From Treponema sp. (GTDB lineage: Bacteria; Spirochaetota; Spirochaetia; Treponematales; Breznakiellaceae), in assembly GCA_009776715.1 (NCBI GenBank), contig WRNF01000055.1, positions 2,079 to 8,674 of the forward strand: a stretch of 6,596 nt of DNA, in the 5' to 3' direction. The notes beneath the pieces were generated by a model. It was not told where the DNA came from. It ran no database searches and was given only the letters and a program-made list of their open reading frames with translations. Below are positions 1 to 6,515 of the stretch, piece after piece (the stretch's first letter is position 1; each line of letters starts with the position of its first letter). A program made the position numbers and the translations under genes.

Positions 1-264
1 AAGTTCTTCCATTAACCCGCTGTAGGAACAGGAGGCAGAATCGTAAGCAAGCGGCAGCAGCGCGTTGTTCTTGTCCAAAACGGTAACCACCGCGCCGGAA
101 AGGGAGTTCCCGTCTGCGCCTTCGACATAAACCGCCGCCCGGACCGATCCGGTTCCGGTTGCGCGGAATGCCGCCCTTACCTTTGGCTTAATGTCTTCTG
201 CTTGGGTGGCGCAGGAGAACAATATGAATGTTATAATGCAGACTGCACATATCTTTGTTTTCAC
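1..264 (-). CDS. Partial lipoprotein, N-terminal 88 residues, function unknown
   Basis: Translating the minus strand from a GTG at 264 gives 88 codons without a stop, running off the left edge, so the C-terminus is missing. The first residues, MKTKICAVCIITFILFSC, form a short basic n-region, a hydrophobic core and a lipobox (L15-F16-S17-C18), so the product should be lipid-modified on C18 and exported. Residues about 41-65 (AAVYVEGADGNSLSGAVVTV) alternate in a way that recalls carboxypeptidase-regulatory-like or other Ig-like beta-sandwich domains, but too little is present to assign a family. The GTG start is chosen because an AAGGAG lies 6 nt upstream and the signal peptide begins directly at it. 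The gene follows the mosaic lipoprotein by only 15 nt, so it is probably co-transcribed with it. The lipoprotein call is firm; the domain guess is weak. Confidence 0.8.
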   Translation of the reverse strand, partial: MKTKICAVCIITFILFSCATQAEDIKPKVRAAFRATGTGSVRAAVYVEGADGNSLSGAVVTVLDKNNALLPLAYDSASCSYSGLMEEL

Positions 265-270
265 CGGGTA

Positions 271-276
271 CTCCTT
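271..276 (-). promoter_or_regulatory. Ribosome binding site of the left-edge lipoprotein (decides a GTG start)
   Basis: The minus strand reads AAGGAG here, 6 nt before the GTG at 264-262. It lies wholly inside the 15-nt gap after the stop codon of the preceding gene. This supports the non-ATG start and suggests translational coupling. Confidence 0.8.
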
Positions 277-279
277 GTT

Positions 280-3249
280 TTAGGGGCGTACAAGCCTAAT
301 GCCGCCTCTTAAATCGTCTTGGTTATATTGCGGCACATTGTAAAACCGTGACGCGGAACGCACATCATTTTGAAAATTAAAAGAATTCCCGCCGCGGTTA
401 ACCCGGTTTGTCCCTGAAAGCGGACCCATAGGATCATTCTGAGTATTGCCGGTATATGGGCCGTACCAGTCCCAGCACCATTCATTTATGTTTCCGTGCA
501 TATCATATAAACCCCAGGCATTGGGCTGTTTAAGCCCTACTTCTTGTTGCCCTTGCAGATAAGATGTAAAAAAATGCCAGCACATATTATCGTTATTATC
601 GTTTCCGCTGGCATAAACGGTAGTTGTCCCTGCCCTGCATGCATATTCCCACTGCGCCTCGGTTGGCAGCCGGTAACCGTCAGACCCGGACACTATTTCT
701 ACGGCATTCCACTCCGCATTAGACCACGTTGGCACATAACCCCATTCAGTTGGATCAGTACTGTTGTTTATCGAATAGGCCGGGCTAAAACCCTCTGTTA
801 TGCTGAGAAAATTGCAGAACATCAATGCGTAATACCAGCTTGTAGATATGGGAAGCAGCGAATAATCTGTACTTCCCCCCATAAGTAAATTGTATTGATT
901 TCTTGTTACCGCGTATGTGCCAATATAAAAACCGCTCATGTTTACTATGTGCTGCGGGCCTTCGTCTTCATTGCGGCCATCCTCGTTTTCAGGGCTGCCC
1001 ATAATAAAACTACCGCTATTTATCCACACCATTTTATGGCTGGCCGAAAGCTTGTGGTTCTGGTTGGCATATGCGGTTCGCAGTTTTGGCAGATTGTATA
1101 CATTCATAATCCATACGGTGGAAAAATCCCATGCATCTCCATCCCAAACAGAAGAATCAGTCCACCATGTTGTATTTCCATATTGCTTAGAGGAAATATC
1201 AGCGCCGTCTATTGTATCATTGTTAAGGTAATTTATGGCTATAGGTTTATTAATATTTAGGTCGCGCCGCGCATAGTTGTTGGAAATAATATTTGGGCTT
1301 GGATCGGCTCCAAGCACACGGCCGCCAGAAGCATTGTTTGATTCTGACATTACCTTATCGTTGAGCGCTACACAGTTTCTAATGCTGGCGCCGTTACTAA
1401 GAAACCCTGCAAGGCCGCCCGCGTTTTCGTTGCCGCTAATTGTGCCCGAAGCATAACAGTACAGCATTGTGCCGATCCCAGCCGGCACTCCGCTTATTAT
1501 TCCTGCAATGCCGCCGACGTACCGTAAGCCGGTAACGCCGCTCGTGGTATAGCAGTTTTGCACCGTTCCGTAATTCCCTCCTGCAACGCCGCCAATATAA
1601 TTAGATCCGCTTACATTTCCCTCAACAAAACTATTTTCTATAATGCCAAGGTTGATGCCCGCAAGCCCTCCTATATTGTCCAAGCCGCTTATGCTGCTGT
1701 CAAACAGTGTGGCGTTCCTAATTAAACCTTCTGTTCCTACAACACCGAACATGCCCTGGTTACTGCTGTTATTGCTTATAGTAAGTTTATATATATAATA
1801 ACCGTTTCCGTCAAAACTTCCCGTAAAACCGCTGGCAACTGTGCCAATAGATACCCAGTTGCTTTCGCCTGCAGCCAGCATGGGCAGCATGATATCCTCA
1901 ACAAGCCGGTAATGCCGGTTCAGTCCCTTTGCGCTTGAGGCAAAAGCATTAAATTCGCTTATGTTAGCCTTTGCAACAGGAATCCACCGGTCTTCTGCCA
2001 AACCGTCGTTGATGCAGACATTAAAAAGGGGATTGTTTAATGCTTCCAGCCGGTAATTGCCGGCAGCTTCCAGCGCAGCCTGTACCGCTGCGGTTTGACT
2101 GACTTCTGTTCCGTCATATTCAACCGTTATTGTTCCGGATTCACCGCTGTCTGCACTGCCGGACAATCCGTAGCTGTTTTCGCTGACATGTATTGATACA
2201 GTTTCGCCGGGAATAAAGCCGCTGACGGTTACGCCAACTACAGTATTTTTTCGGTATGTATTGCCTAAGTATGCTGCATTAGCAGTGCCAAAAGGCATCA
2301 AAATATTTAAAGGATGATCGGTAACAATAACTGTTACTGGCTTAGGCACTATATTTGCTGTTAGCCCCTGCATTGGCGGGAGCGTGTAATTGTCCGCGTC
2401 CGGGCCGCGGAGCCTGTAACTGCTTAGCAAAATATTCTTTGCTTCCCCCGCATTTTGGTCCTCAAAAACAGCCGTGCCTTCACGGAGTTCCACATAATCG
2501 CCGTCAACAAGCCCTTCAAGTACCGGTGTGCCGGAAATGACCGCATCTACAGTGCCGTCGTATTCTTTGTTTTCCGCTGTCAGGCCGCTGACAGTAACTG
2601 GTTTGGGGTTTACCGTGATCATTATGCTGAATACCGCTGTTTTGCCGCCGCCATGCGTTATGTTTACGGCATCGCTATGGCTGCCGGTTTTAAGCCCTAT
2701 TTTTGGCTGCACGTAAAACCCCAGTACGTTCCCAACGGCAATTTTGTTGTTTATGTCGGCTGTGTCTAATTCAAAGGGGCTTTCCTCCCCGCCTGCCATT
2801 GCAATGCCGCTTACCGTCTGCGTGTCCAGCCCAAGGGCGTTTATCGCTATGTTCCTCTTTGCCGGCTGCTCATAGCCGTATGTTACTTCGTCCAATATAA
2901 TATCTGCAAGAGCCGTGAACTCCGCCCTTATTGTTACCGGACCGTCCGGCATGGTGAATAACGCCGGGTTGGCGATAAAACTTGACAGAACCGCATCGCC
3001 CGAAACAAGTTCCCATAACTTGAATTTATAATTGCCCGCCGCCTCCGCTGTTACTGTTACGGCCTGCCCTTTTGCCGCCGGGTTGGGGCTTGCGCTTGCG
3101 GTCCCGGTTGCGGCATCATATTCCATTGTAACGGCATATGTTTTCGGTTTCGGTTTGCCGGCCTCATGTTTGCAGGCGGCAAGCGTGATTATTGCCGTCA
3201 CAAGGACGGCGGCATAAAGCATTGAGCTTTCATTACATTTGTTTTTCAT
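280..3249 (-). CDS. Large mosaic lipoprotein: InlB-like repeat, YDG domain, GLUG repeats, C-terminal SUMF1 domain
   Basis: This is a 989-residue exported protein with a lipobox L23-A24-A25-C26. Domains in order: residues about 38-112, a small beta repeat resembling InlB/Bacterial_repeat units; about 114-213, an Ig-like stretch; about 216-301, a YDG-type domain (KEYDGT at 228-233, NYTLPP at 287-292) flanked on both sides by the linker PKPVTV (215-220, 302-307); about 420-515, a beta-helix-like lead-in (GSFDGNGYYI at 477-486); 525-640, four GLUG repeats; about 738-989, a SUMF1/FGE-sulfatase fold (MVWINSGSFIMGS 740-752, YRLPTEAQWEYACRAG 859-874, WGLYDMHGN 912-920, RGGNSF 952-957, IRLVRP at the end). 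True formylglycine-generating enzymes have two cysteines shortly after the RGG-type motif. Here no cysteine follows C925, so formylglycine synthesis is unlikely and a binding or structural role is more plausible. The ATG has AGGAG 6 nt upstream. Probably a surface or periplasmic adhesin-like protein; ligand unknown. Confidence 0.9.
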   Translation of the reverse strand: MKNKCNESSMLYAAVLVTAIITLAACKHEAGKPKPKTYAVTMEYDAATGTASASPNPAAKGQAVTVTAEAAGNYKFKLWELVSGDAVLSSFIANPALFTMPDGPVTIRAEFTALADIILDEVTYGYEQPAKRNIAINALGLDTQTVSGIAMAGGEESPFELDTADINNKIAVGNVLGFYVQPKIGLKTGSHSDAVNITHGGGKTAVFSIMITVNPKPVTVSGLTAENKEYDGTVDAVISGTPVLEGLVDGDYVELREGTAVFEDQNAGEAKNILLSSYRLRGPDADNYTLPPMQGLTANIVPKPVTVIVTDHPLNILMPFGTANAAYLGNTYRKNTVVGVTVSGFIPGETVSIHVSENSYGLSGSADSGESGTITVEYDGTEVSQTAAVQAALEAAGNYRLEALNNPLFNVCINDGLAEDRWIPVAKANISEFNAFASSAKGLNRHYRLVEDIMLPMLAAGESNWVSIGTVASGFTGSFDGNGYYIYKLTISNNSSNQGMFGVVGTEGLIRNATLFDSSISGLDNIGGLAGINLGIIENSFVEGNVSGSNYIGGVAGGNYGTVQNCYTTSGVTGLRYVGGIAGIISGVPAGIGTMLYCYASGTISGNENAGGLAGFLSNGASIRNCVALNDKVMSESNNASGGRVLGADPSPNIISNNYARRDLNINKPIAINYLNNDTIDGADISSKQYGNTTWWTDSSVWDGDAWDFSTVWIMNVYNLPKLRTAYANQNHKLSASHKMVWINSGSFIMGSPENEDGRNEDEGPQHIVNMSGFYIGTYAVTRNQYNLLMGGSTDYSLLPISTSWYYALMFCNFLSITEGFSPAYSINNSTDPTEWGYVPTWSNAEWNAVEIVSGSDGYRLPTEAQWEYACRAGTTTVYASGNDNNDNMCWHFFTSYLQGQQEVGLKQPNAWGLYDMHGNINEWCWDWYGPYTGNTQNDPMGPLSGTNRVNRGGNSFNFQNDVRSASRFYNVPQYNQDDLRGGIRLVRP
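1330..1677 (-). repeat. GLUG repeat array inside the mosaic lipoprotein gene
   Basis: The encoded residues 525-640 contain four copies of an x-[I/V/A]-G-G-[L/V/I]-A-G motif, at 525-531 (NIGGLAG), 551-557 (YIGGVAG), 577-583 (YVGGIAG) and 609-615 (NAGGLAG). Each is followed by a short strand of the form I/V-x-N/Y-C/S. Spacings are 26, 26 and 32 residues. GLUG repeats are known from bacterial surface proteins and probably form turns of a beta-helix. DNA-level identity between copies is low, so these are old repeats rather than recent tandem copies. Confidence 0.75.
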
Positions 3250-3255
3250 AAAATT

Positions 3256-3260
3256 CTCCT
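3256..3260 (-). promoter_or_regulatory. Ribosome binding site of the mosaic lipoprotein
   Basis: The minus strand reads AGGAG, 6 nt before the ATG at 3249-3247. It is a standard Shine-Dalgarno site and fixes this start directly in front of the signal peptide. Confidence 0.85.
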
Positions 3261-3264
3261 AAGT

Positions 3265-3312
3265 TTATAAATTTATTATTAAAAGTGCGATTAAACACAC
3301 ATATTTTCTCAT
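3265..3312 (-). CDS. Possible 15-codon small ORF, signal-peptide-like (leader or gene remnant)
   Basis: The minus strand encodes MRKYVCLIALLIINL followed by TAA, starting at an ATG with AAGGA 6 nt upstream (3319-3323). The peptide has a basic N-terminus and a hydrophobic core, as in the start of a signal peptide, and it ends 15 nt before the ATG of the mosaic lipoprotein. It could be a translated small membrane peptide, a leader coupling translation into the downstream gene, the remnant of a lost exported protein, or chance. The ribosome-binding site is as good as those of the large genes; the shortness of the frame keeps confidence low. Confidence 0.3.
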   Translation of the reverse strand: MRKYVCLIALLIINL

Positions 3313-3318
3313 ACAATT

Positions 3319-3323
3319 TCCTT
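3319..3323 (-). promoter_or_regulatory. Shine-Dalgarno-like site in front of the 15-codon frame
   Basis: The minus strand reads AAGGA followed by six bases (AATTGT) and then ATG. Sequence and spacing match the sites of the annotated neighbours, which is the main reason to take the small frame seriously. Confidence 0.4.
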
Positions 3324-3367
3324 ATGCTTTTTTCTTTCTTCTCTTTTCTTTTTTACCTTTTCTTTTT

Positions 3368-4675
3368 TCACTTACTTATGTCCACCGCAACCAACCTGCC
3401 GTTTAAGCCGTCTTTGTCTTTCCGTATGCAGAGCATATAATCGTTGTACAGTATATTACTGCCCATTGCCGTACCGTGGAACGAAGGGTCCACGCCAAGC
3501 AACTTTCCGTTTATCGGGTCATATACCCGAAAGCCGTCGTAAAGAGAAATATAGAGCTTGCCATTGGCAATGATAGGGTTGGTGTCAAGCGAGCCTGAAT
3601 CTTTGGGCATTACATTCCATACCAGTTCACCGGTTTTTGCATCTATGCAATGAATATTACGGAAATCTCTTTCAGAAGAACTTTCACTCCCTGTATAATA
3701 CACACGGCCTTGATAAAAAACCGCCTGCAATGTACATGCCCTGTACCGCAAGTGATCCGGCGTGCCATTAGGGAAAATATGGCGGAACAAGATCTCGCCA
3801 GAGGCAAGGTCCCATGCCGCTATGGTAACGCCCAGGTAGTATAACACACCGTCATGAATGAAGAGCGGCGTTTTTCTGTCTCCCTCTTCCGGTATGGAAG
3901 CGTTAGCGGCAATGTCTTCTGGGCCGCCGAAGACGGTATGAAACACCATTTCCCCGCTGCCCGCGTCAAAGCCTGCAAGCTCTACCGGCTTTTTTTCCAC
4001 TGGGTTCTTCAGCCAAAAATTAGTAGGGTAGATATATGTGCCGGTATATATAATATTCTTGTGTACTATCGGTTGTGCTTCTACATAGCCGCCTGTTTCA
4101 GGAACCCAAAGCACTTCCGGTGATATTTCCTGAATAGTGGCAGGATCTCCTTTCTGGTCTATGAGACTTGCATTAAAACGAACAAAATATTCACCATCCT
4201 TCCATAGCCCCATGTACAGAAAGCCTTGGTATTCTATTGCATAACTTTGTAGCGTTAAATCCTTGTTGTCTACCCCTACCCGGACCTGTGCAGTAAGCGT
4301 TCCTGTTTCTCGATCAAAACATAATATTTCATTTGGCCAGAGAAACACATAGATATAGCCGCTTATAGCTAAAGGAGGGCAAAAAATGATCGAACTGAAT
4401 ATTTTATTAGAACGCCAGATAAATGCGCCGGTTTGAGCGTCTAGCCTGGTCAGTGCGTAAATATTAACTGTGGAATACCCGGGGGGGCATTCGTAGAAAA
4501 ACAACGCATCCTCGTCAACTATATGCGATGAATAATAATTGCTGACAAGGCCGGAATCCCAGGCAATTTTCGCTTTGTAAAACGGTTCGCTGCCGTCTTC
4601 TTTGTTTCCAAATAAATTGCAGGAGGAAAGTATTAAACACAAAAAACACATGAAAAAAATTATTTGTTTAATCAT
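3368..4675 (-). CDS. PQQ-like beta-propeller lipoprotein
   Basis: This is a 435-residue protein with a signal peptide ending in a lipobox (L16-S17-S18-C19), so it should be a lipid-anchored envelope protein. The mature part shows repeated outer-strand motifs of the PQQ/WD-like propeller type (hydrophobic-D-x-x-[T/S]-G-x-hydrophobic): LDAQTGAFIW 78-87, FDRETGTLT 120-128, FDAGSGEMVF 236-245, WDLASGEILF 288-297, IDAKTGELVW 344-353, YDPINGKLLG 385-394, with LVAVDISK (428-435) as a likely closing strand. That suits a seven- or eight-bladed propeller. Relatives include BamB-like scaffold proteins and PQQ dehydrogenases; the short length and absence of a visible cofactor or metal site argue for binding or scaffolding rather than dehydrogenase activity. 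The ATG overlaps the TGA of the upstream hydrolase gene as ATGA, with AAGGA close upstream, so the two are almost certainly translationally coupled. Ligand unknown. Confidence 0.85.
   Translation of the reverse strand: MIKQIIFFMCFLCLILSSCNLFGNKEDGSEPFYKAKIAWDSGLVSNYYSSHIVDEDALFFYECPPGYSTVNIYALTRLDAQTGAFIWRSNKIFSSIIFCPPLAISGYIYVFLWPNEILCFDRETGTLTAQVRVGVDNKDLTLQSYAIEYQGFLYMGLWKDGEYFVRFNASLIDQKGDPATIQEISPEVLWVPETGGYVEAQPIVHKNIIYTGTYIYPTNFWLKNPVEKKPVELAGFDAGSGEMVFHTVFGGPEDIAANASIPEEGDRKTPLFIHDGVLYYLGVTIAAWDLASGEILFRHIFPNGTPDHLRYRACTLQAVFYQGRVYYTGSESSSERDFRNIHCIDAKTGELVWNVMPKDSGSLDTNPIIANGKLYISLYDGFRVYDPINGKLLGVDPSFHGTAMGSNILYNDYMLCIRKDKDGLNGRLVAVDISK
4672..4675 (-). other. ATGA stop-start overlap between the hydrolase and propeller genes
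   Basis: The minus strand reads ATGA: the ATG (4675-4673) starts the propeller lipoprotein and the TGA (4674-4672) ends the hydrolase. AAGGA at 4684-4680 lies inside the lysine-rich end of the hydrolase gene. This is a classic coupling arrangement and implies linked expression. Confidence 0.85.
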
Positions 4676-6231
4676 TTTTTCCTTTTTTCCTTTATTTTTA
4701 TTGCCTGATCTATCATTTTTCCAGCTTTTTCGTAAGTTTCCTCGGCTGTAAAAATACTTACATGGTTGTGGTGTTCCATCTTTACATAATCAAGCTCATC
4801 TGTTGTGCCTAAAAGCGGATTTTCCAATAAAGACTTAGATATATGCTGGTTTTCTGTCGCCACCAGGCCGTCTCCCCCTTTAGTGGTGCCCAGTAAACCG
4901 CTTATTTCCGCTTTAATATTATTGCAAAATTTCCGCGCGTTGTTCGCGTCGTTCGCATACTTGGGGCTTCCGGTAAAGAGGCCGATAAGGCCGGCACATT
5001 TTGCGATATGCAAGGCCTGGGCGGTTACAAAACCGGCTTTAAACCCCTTAATTACCTTATTGGCTATGTCCTCTTTGTCTTTTCCCCCCATGCCAAGGGT
5101 ATTATTATTTGCCCCGACAATAAAACCTAAAGGCACATTTTCATTAAATTGGGGAACCAGCCTTGTTTCAGTAACATATTTAAACACATCAACTTTGCCC
5201 GACCAGAGGTACTTAACTTTTCGTTTTCCTACGGTTTTAGTCCGCCATTCGTATGCCCTTTTTGTGCCGGTTTTTACCTTATTCATTTTTTTTTCTGTGA
5301 TGATATAGTCCTTTATGTAACTGCTTTCTGGCGCCATATCACTGATCTGGGCAAAATTGGCAGGCTTTGGGTTTAACCATGCATCTAAAAAATAGGGCCG
5401 CATGGGTTCGGGAATAAGCATTAGTACAAATAAGCGTGCATCTGTTAACGCAATGCCTGCAATTCCTACAGCTAGCCCAACAAGCGAAACGGCACTGCCT
5501 ACTATAAGCAGTAAGGTGGTTACTATGGGGCCGGTTATGGACGCTGTTAAAAAAAGAATAACAGTAAGATCAACGGAGGCGACAGAAACCGATTTTAGGC
5601 CCTTTCCAATTATATCCGCTTTTTTGTTTAATTTTTTTACCAATTCAGGTAAACCGCCTTTAAGCGTTTGCAGGCCCTGGTCGATTCCCGAAACGGTGAT
5701 TACCGCGTCAATATCATCAATTCTGTAGGGATTTTCTTCTGTGTTAAGGGGATTGGCTATATTATAAGCCTTAGCCCTTTTTTCCAGCATTGTTAAATAC
5801 CCCAATGCCCGCATCCCGCCCTGGCTGTGCGCTATTATCGAATACGGGCCTGCTGCTTGTGTTACCGCTTTTACTTCTTTTTTATCTTCATTTAAATAAC
5901 TATAACTTACGCCATGTATTATTGCGTCTATCGCGTAATTGGTTAATTCTTCCAGGCCAGGGTGGGACTTATGGTATTTTTTAAAATCAAAACCGTCAAA
6001 AAAATATACCGTAAGGCCATTGAAGGTCTCGCTAAAAGGTTTGTTATTTTCGTCTTTTTTGATTTTATCGTCTTCATCGGTATAACCGGCAGCTTTAGGA
6101 ACACCGGAAGGCGCCTTATCAAGGTCATACACCTTGTATATTTTTACAAGGTCTTCATCTTCGCCCCATAAAAACATTACCGGATTAAGCAGCAGCGCTG
6201 CCATTATAAGCGTACAAATTGTCTCTTTCAT
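4672..6231 (-). CDS. Exported alpha/beta hydrolase, lipase-like, with a membrane-type insertion
   Basis: This is a 519-residue protein beginning with a hydrophobic export signal (residues about 5-23, MKETICTLIMAALLLNPVMF...), without a lipobox and with an unclear cleavage site. AHSQGG at 134-139 in YSIIAHSQGG is the nucleophile elbow of an alpha/beta hydrolase, giving S136 as catalytic serine. The next strand, AVITVSGIDQG (176-186), matches the position of the TPHxG region in lipases. GGDGLVATENQ (452-462) resembles the NDGLV motif carrying the catalytic Asp of Pseudomonas/Burkholderia lipases (D454), and HHNHVSI (487-493) supplies the His, most likely H490. Residues 222-262 are uncharged and long enough for two membrane helices. 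The C-terminus is lysine-rich (KIKEKRKK). The ATG is supported by AAGGAG 7 nt upstream. Likely an ester hydrolase (lipase, esterase or acyltransferase); substrate unknown. It is tightly coupled to the propeller gene downstream. Confidence 0.82.
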   Translation of the reverse strand: MKETICTLIMAALLLNPVMFLWGEDEDLVKIYKVYDLDKAPSGVPKAAGYTDEDDKIKKDENNKPFSETFNGLTVYFFDGFDFKKYHKSHPGLEELTNYAIDAIIHGVSYSYLNEDKKEVKAVTQAAGPYSIIAHSQGGMRALGYLTMLEKRAKAYNIANPLNTEENPYRIDDIDAVITVSGIDQGLQTLKGGLPELVKKLNKKADIIGKGLKSVSVASVDLTVILFLTASITGPIVTTLLLIVGSAVSLVGLAVGIAGIALTDARLFVLMLIPEPMRPYFLDAWLNPKPANFAQISDMAPESSYIKDYIITEKKMNKVKTGTKRAYEWRTKTVGKRKVKYLWSGKVDVFKYVTETRLVPQFNENVPLGFIVGANNNTLGMGGKDKEDIANKVIKGFKAGFVTAQALHIAKCAGLIGLFTGSPKYANDANNARKFCNNIKAEISGLLGTTKGGDGLVATENQHISKSLLENPLLGTTDELDYVKMEHHNHVSIFTAEETYEKAGKMIDQAIKIKEKRKK

Positions 6232-6238
6232 TTTTTTT

Positions 6239-6244
6239 CTCCTT
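6239..6244 (-). promoter_or_regulatory. Ribosome binding site of the hydrolase, overlapping the upstream stop codon
   Basis: The minus strand reads TAAGGAG: the TAA stop of the small upstream gene (6245-6243) overlaps the AAGGAG. Seven A residues separate it from the ATG; with the A of the ATG this is a run of eight A. The overlap suggests translational coupling, and the A run could vary in length by slippage. Confidence 0.8.
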
Positions 6245-6515
6245 ATCTCAGTAAAAGCCTGAACAGGTGTTCCGGCGTATTGTTAATTTCTATGTCCTGA
6301 TACACTTCAAAGATAGTTTCCACATTGCTTAAGTCCGCAGGATCGCCAAAAGTCATGTCATAAATCTCGCTGACAGTGCCTGTTGCTTCCAGCGCGGCCA
6401 GTTCGCCTTCGCTCATTTCGGGAACTTCGTCAGGCGAGTTGAAATACGGCGTGTTCGGGTCAATGTCTTCCAATAACCCAGGGGCTAGGAGTTTGTCGGG
6501 CTTTGCCCTTTCCAA
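6243..6515 (-). CDS. Small acidic protein of unknown function, N-terminus uncertain
   Basis: From a TTG at 6515 the frame gives 90 residues, ending in TAA 11 nt before the hydrolase ATG. The body is acidic and soluble-looking, with no signal peptide or membrane segment; I do not recognise a family. The start is doubtful. There is no Shine-Dalgarno site before the TTG, and the frame is open for another 27 codons to the window edge with no ATG. The first 11 or so residues (LERAKPDKLLA) are encoded by the palindromic element at 6481-6581. Alternatives are a start at M34 (ATG at 6416-6414, weak GAAG upstream), or a longer gene entering from the right in which the element is translated in frame. 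The acidic composition downstream of residue 15 and the fit to the hydrolase ribosome site support real coding at least from there. Confidence 0.5.
   Translation of the reverse strand: MERAKPDKLLAPGLLEDIDPNTPYFNSPDEVPEMSEGELAALEATGTVSEIYDMTFGDPADLSNVETIFEVYQDIEINNTPEHLFRLLLR

Larger units (their letters stand above)
3250..3367. other. 118-bp intergenic gap with a purine-rich tract; no terminator seen
   Basis: On the minus strand, the part next to the propeller gene (about 3325-3367) is almost entirely A and G. The part next to the mosaic gene is AT-rich and includes the palindrome ATAAATTTAT at 3267-3276. I see no GC-rich hairpin followed by a T run, so there is no convincing intrinsic terminator, and transcription may continue across. 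The gap also contains the short frame listed separately. A promoter for the downstream lipoproteins could sit here, but I cannot name convincing -35 and -10 boxes. Confidence 0.6.

Noticed and set aside
544..1260. Several open frames of 97-121 codons on the plus strand
   Set aside because: They are antisense to the well-supported SUMF1 domain, lack family-like sequence and have unremarkable starts.
1330..1677. CRISPR-like or recent tandem repeat array
   Set aside because: The periodicity is at protein level (GLUG); the DNA copies are too diverged for a CRISPR or a recent duplication.
3250..3324. A sigma-70 type promoter in the AT-rich gap before the mosaic lipoprotein
   Set aside because: AT-rich hexamers such as TATAAA (3269-3264) exist, but they sit too close to the ribosome site or lack a -35 partner at suitable spacing.
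4805..5308. A 167-codon open frame on the plus strand
   Set aside because: It lies entirely opposite the hydrolase gene, which has coherent motifs and a good ribosome site. The plus-strand product shows no recognisable domain.
5943..6128. A 61-codon frame on the minus strand in another phase
   Set aside because: It overlaps the N-terminal half of the hydrolase gene out of frame and has no supporting ribosome site or domain.
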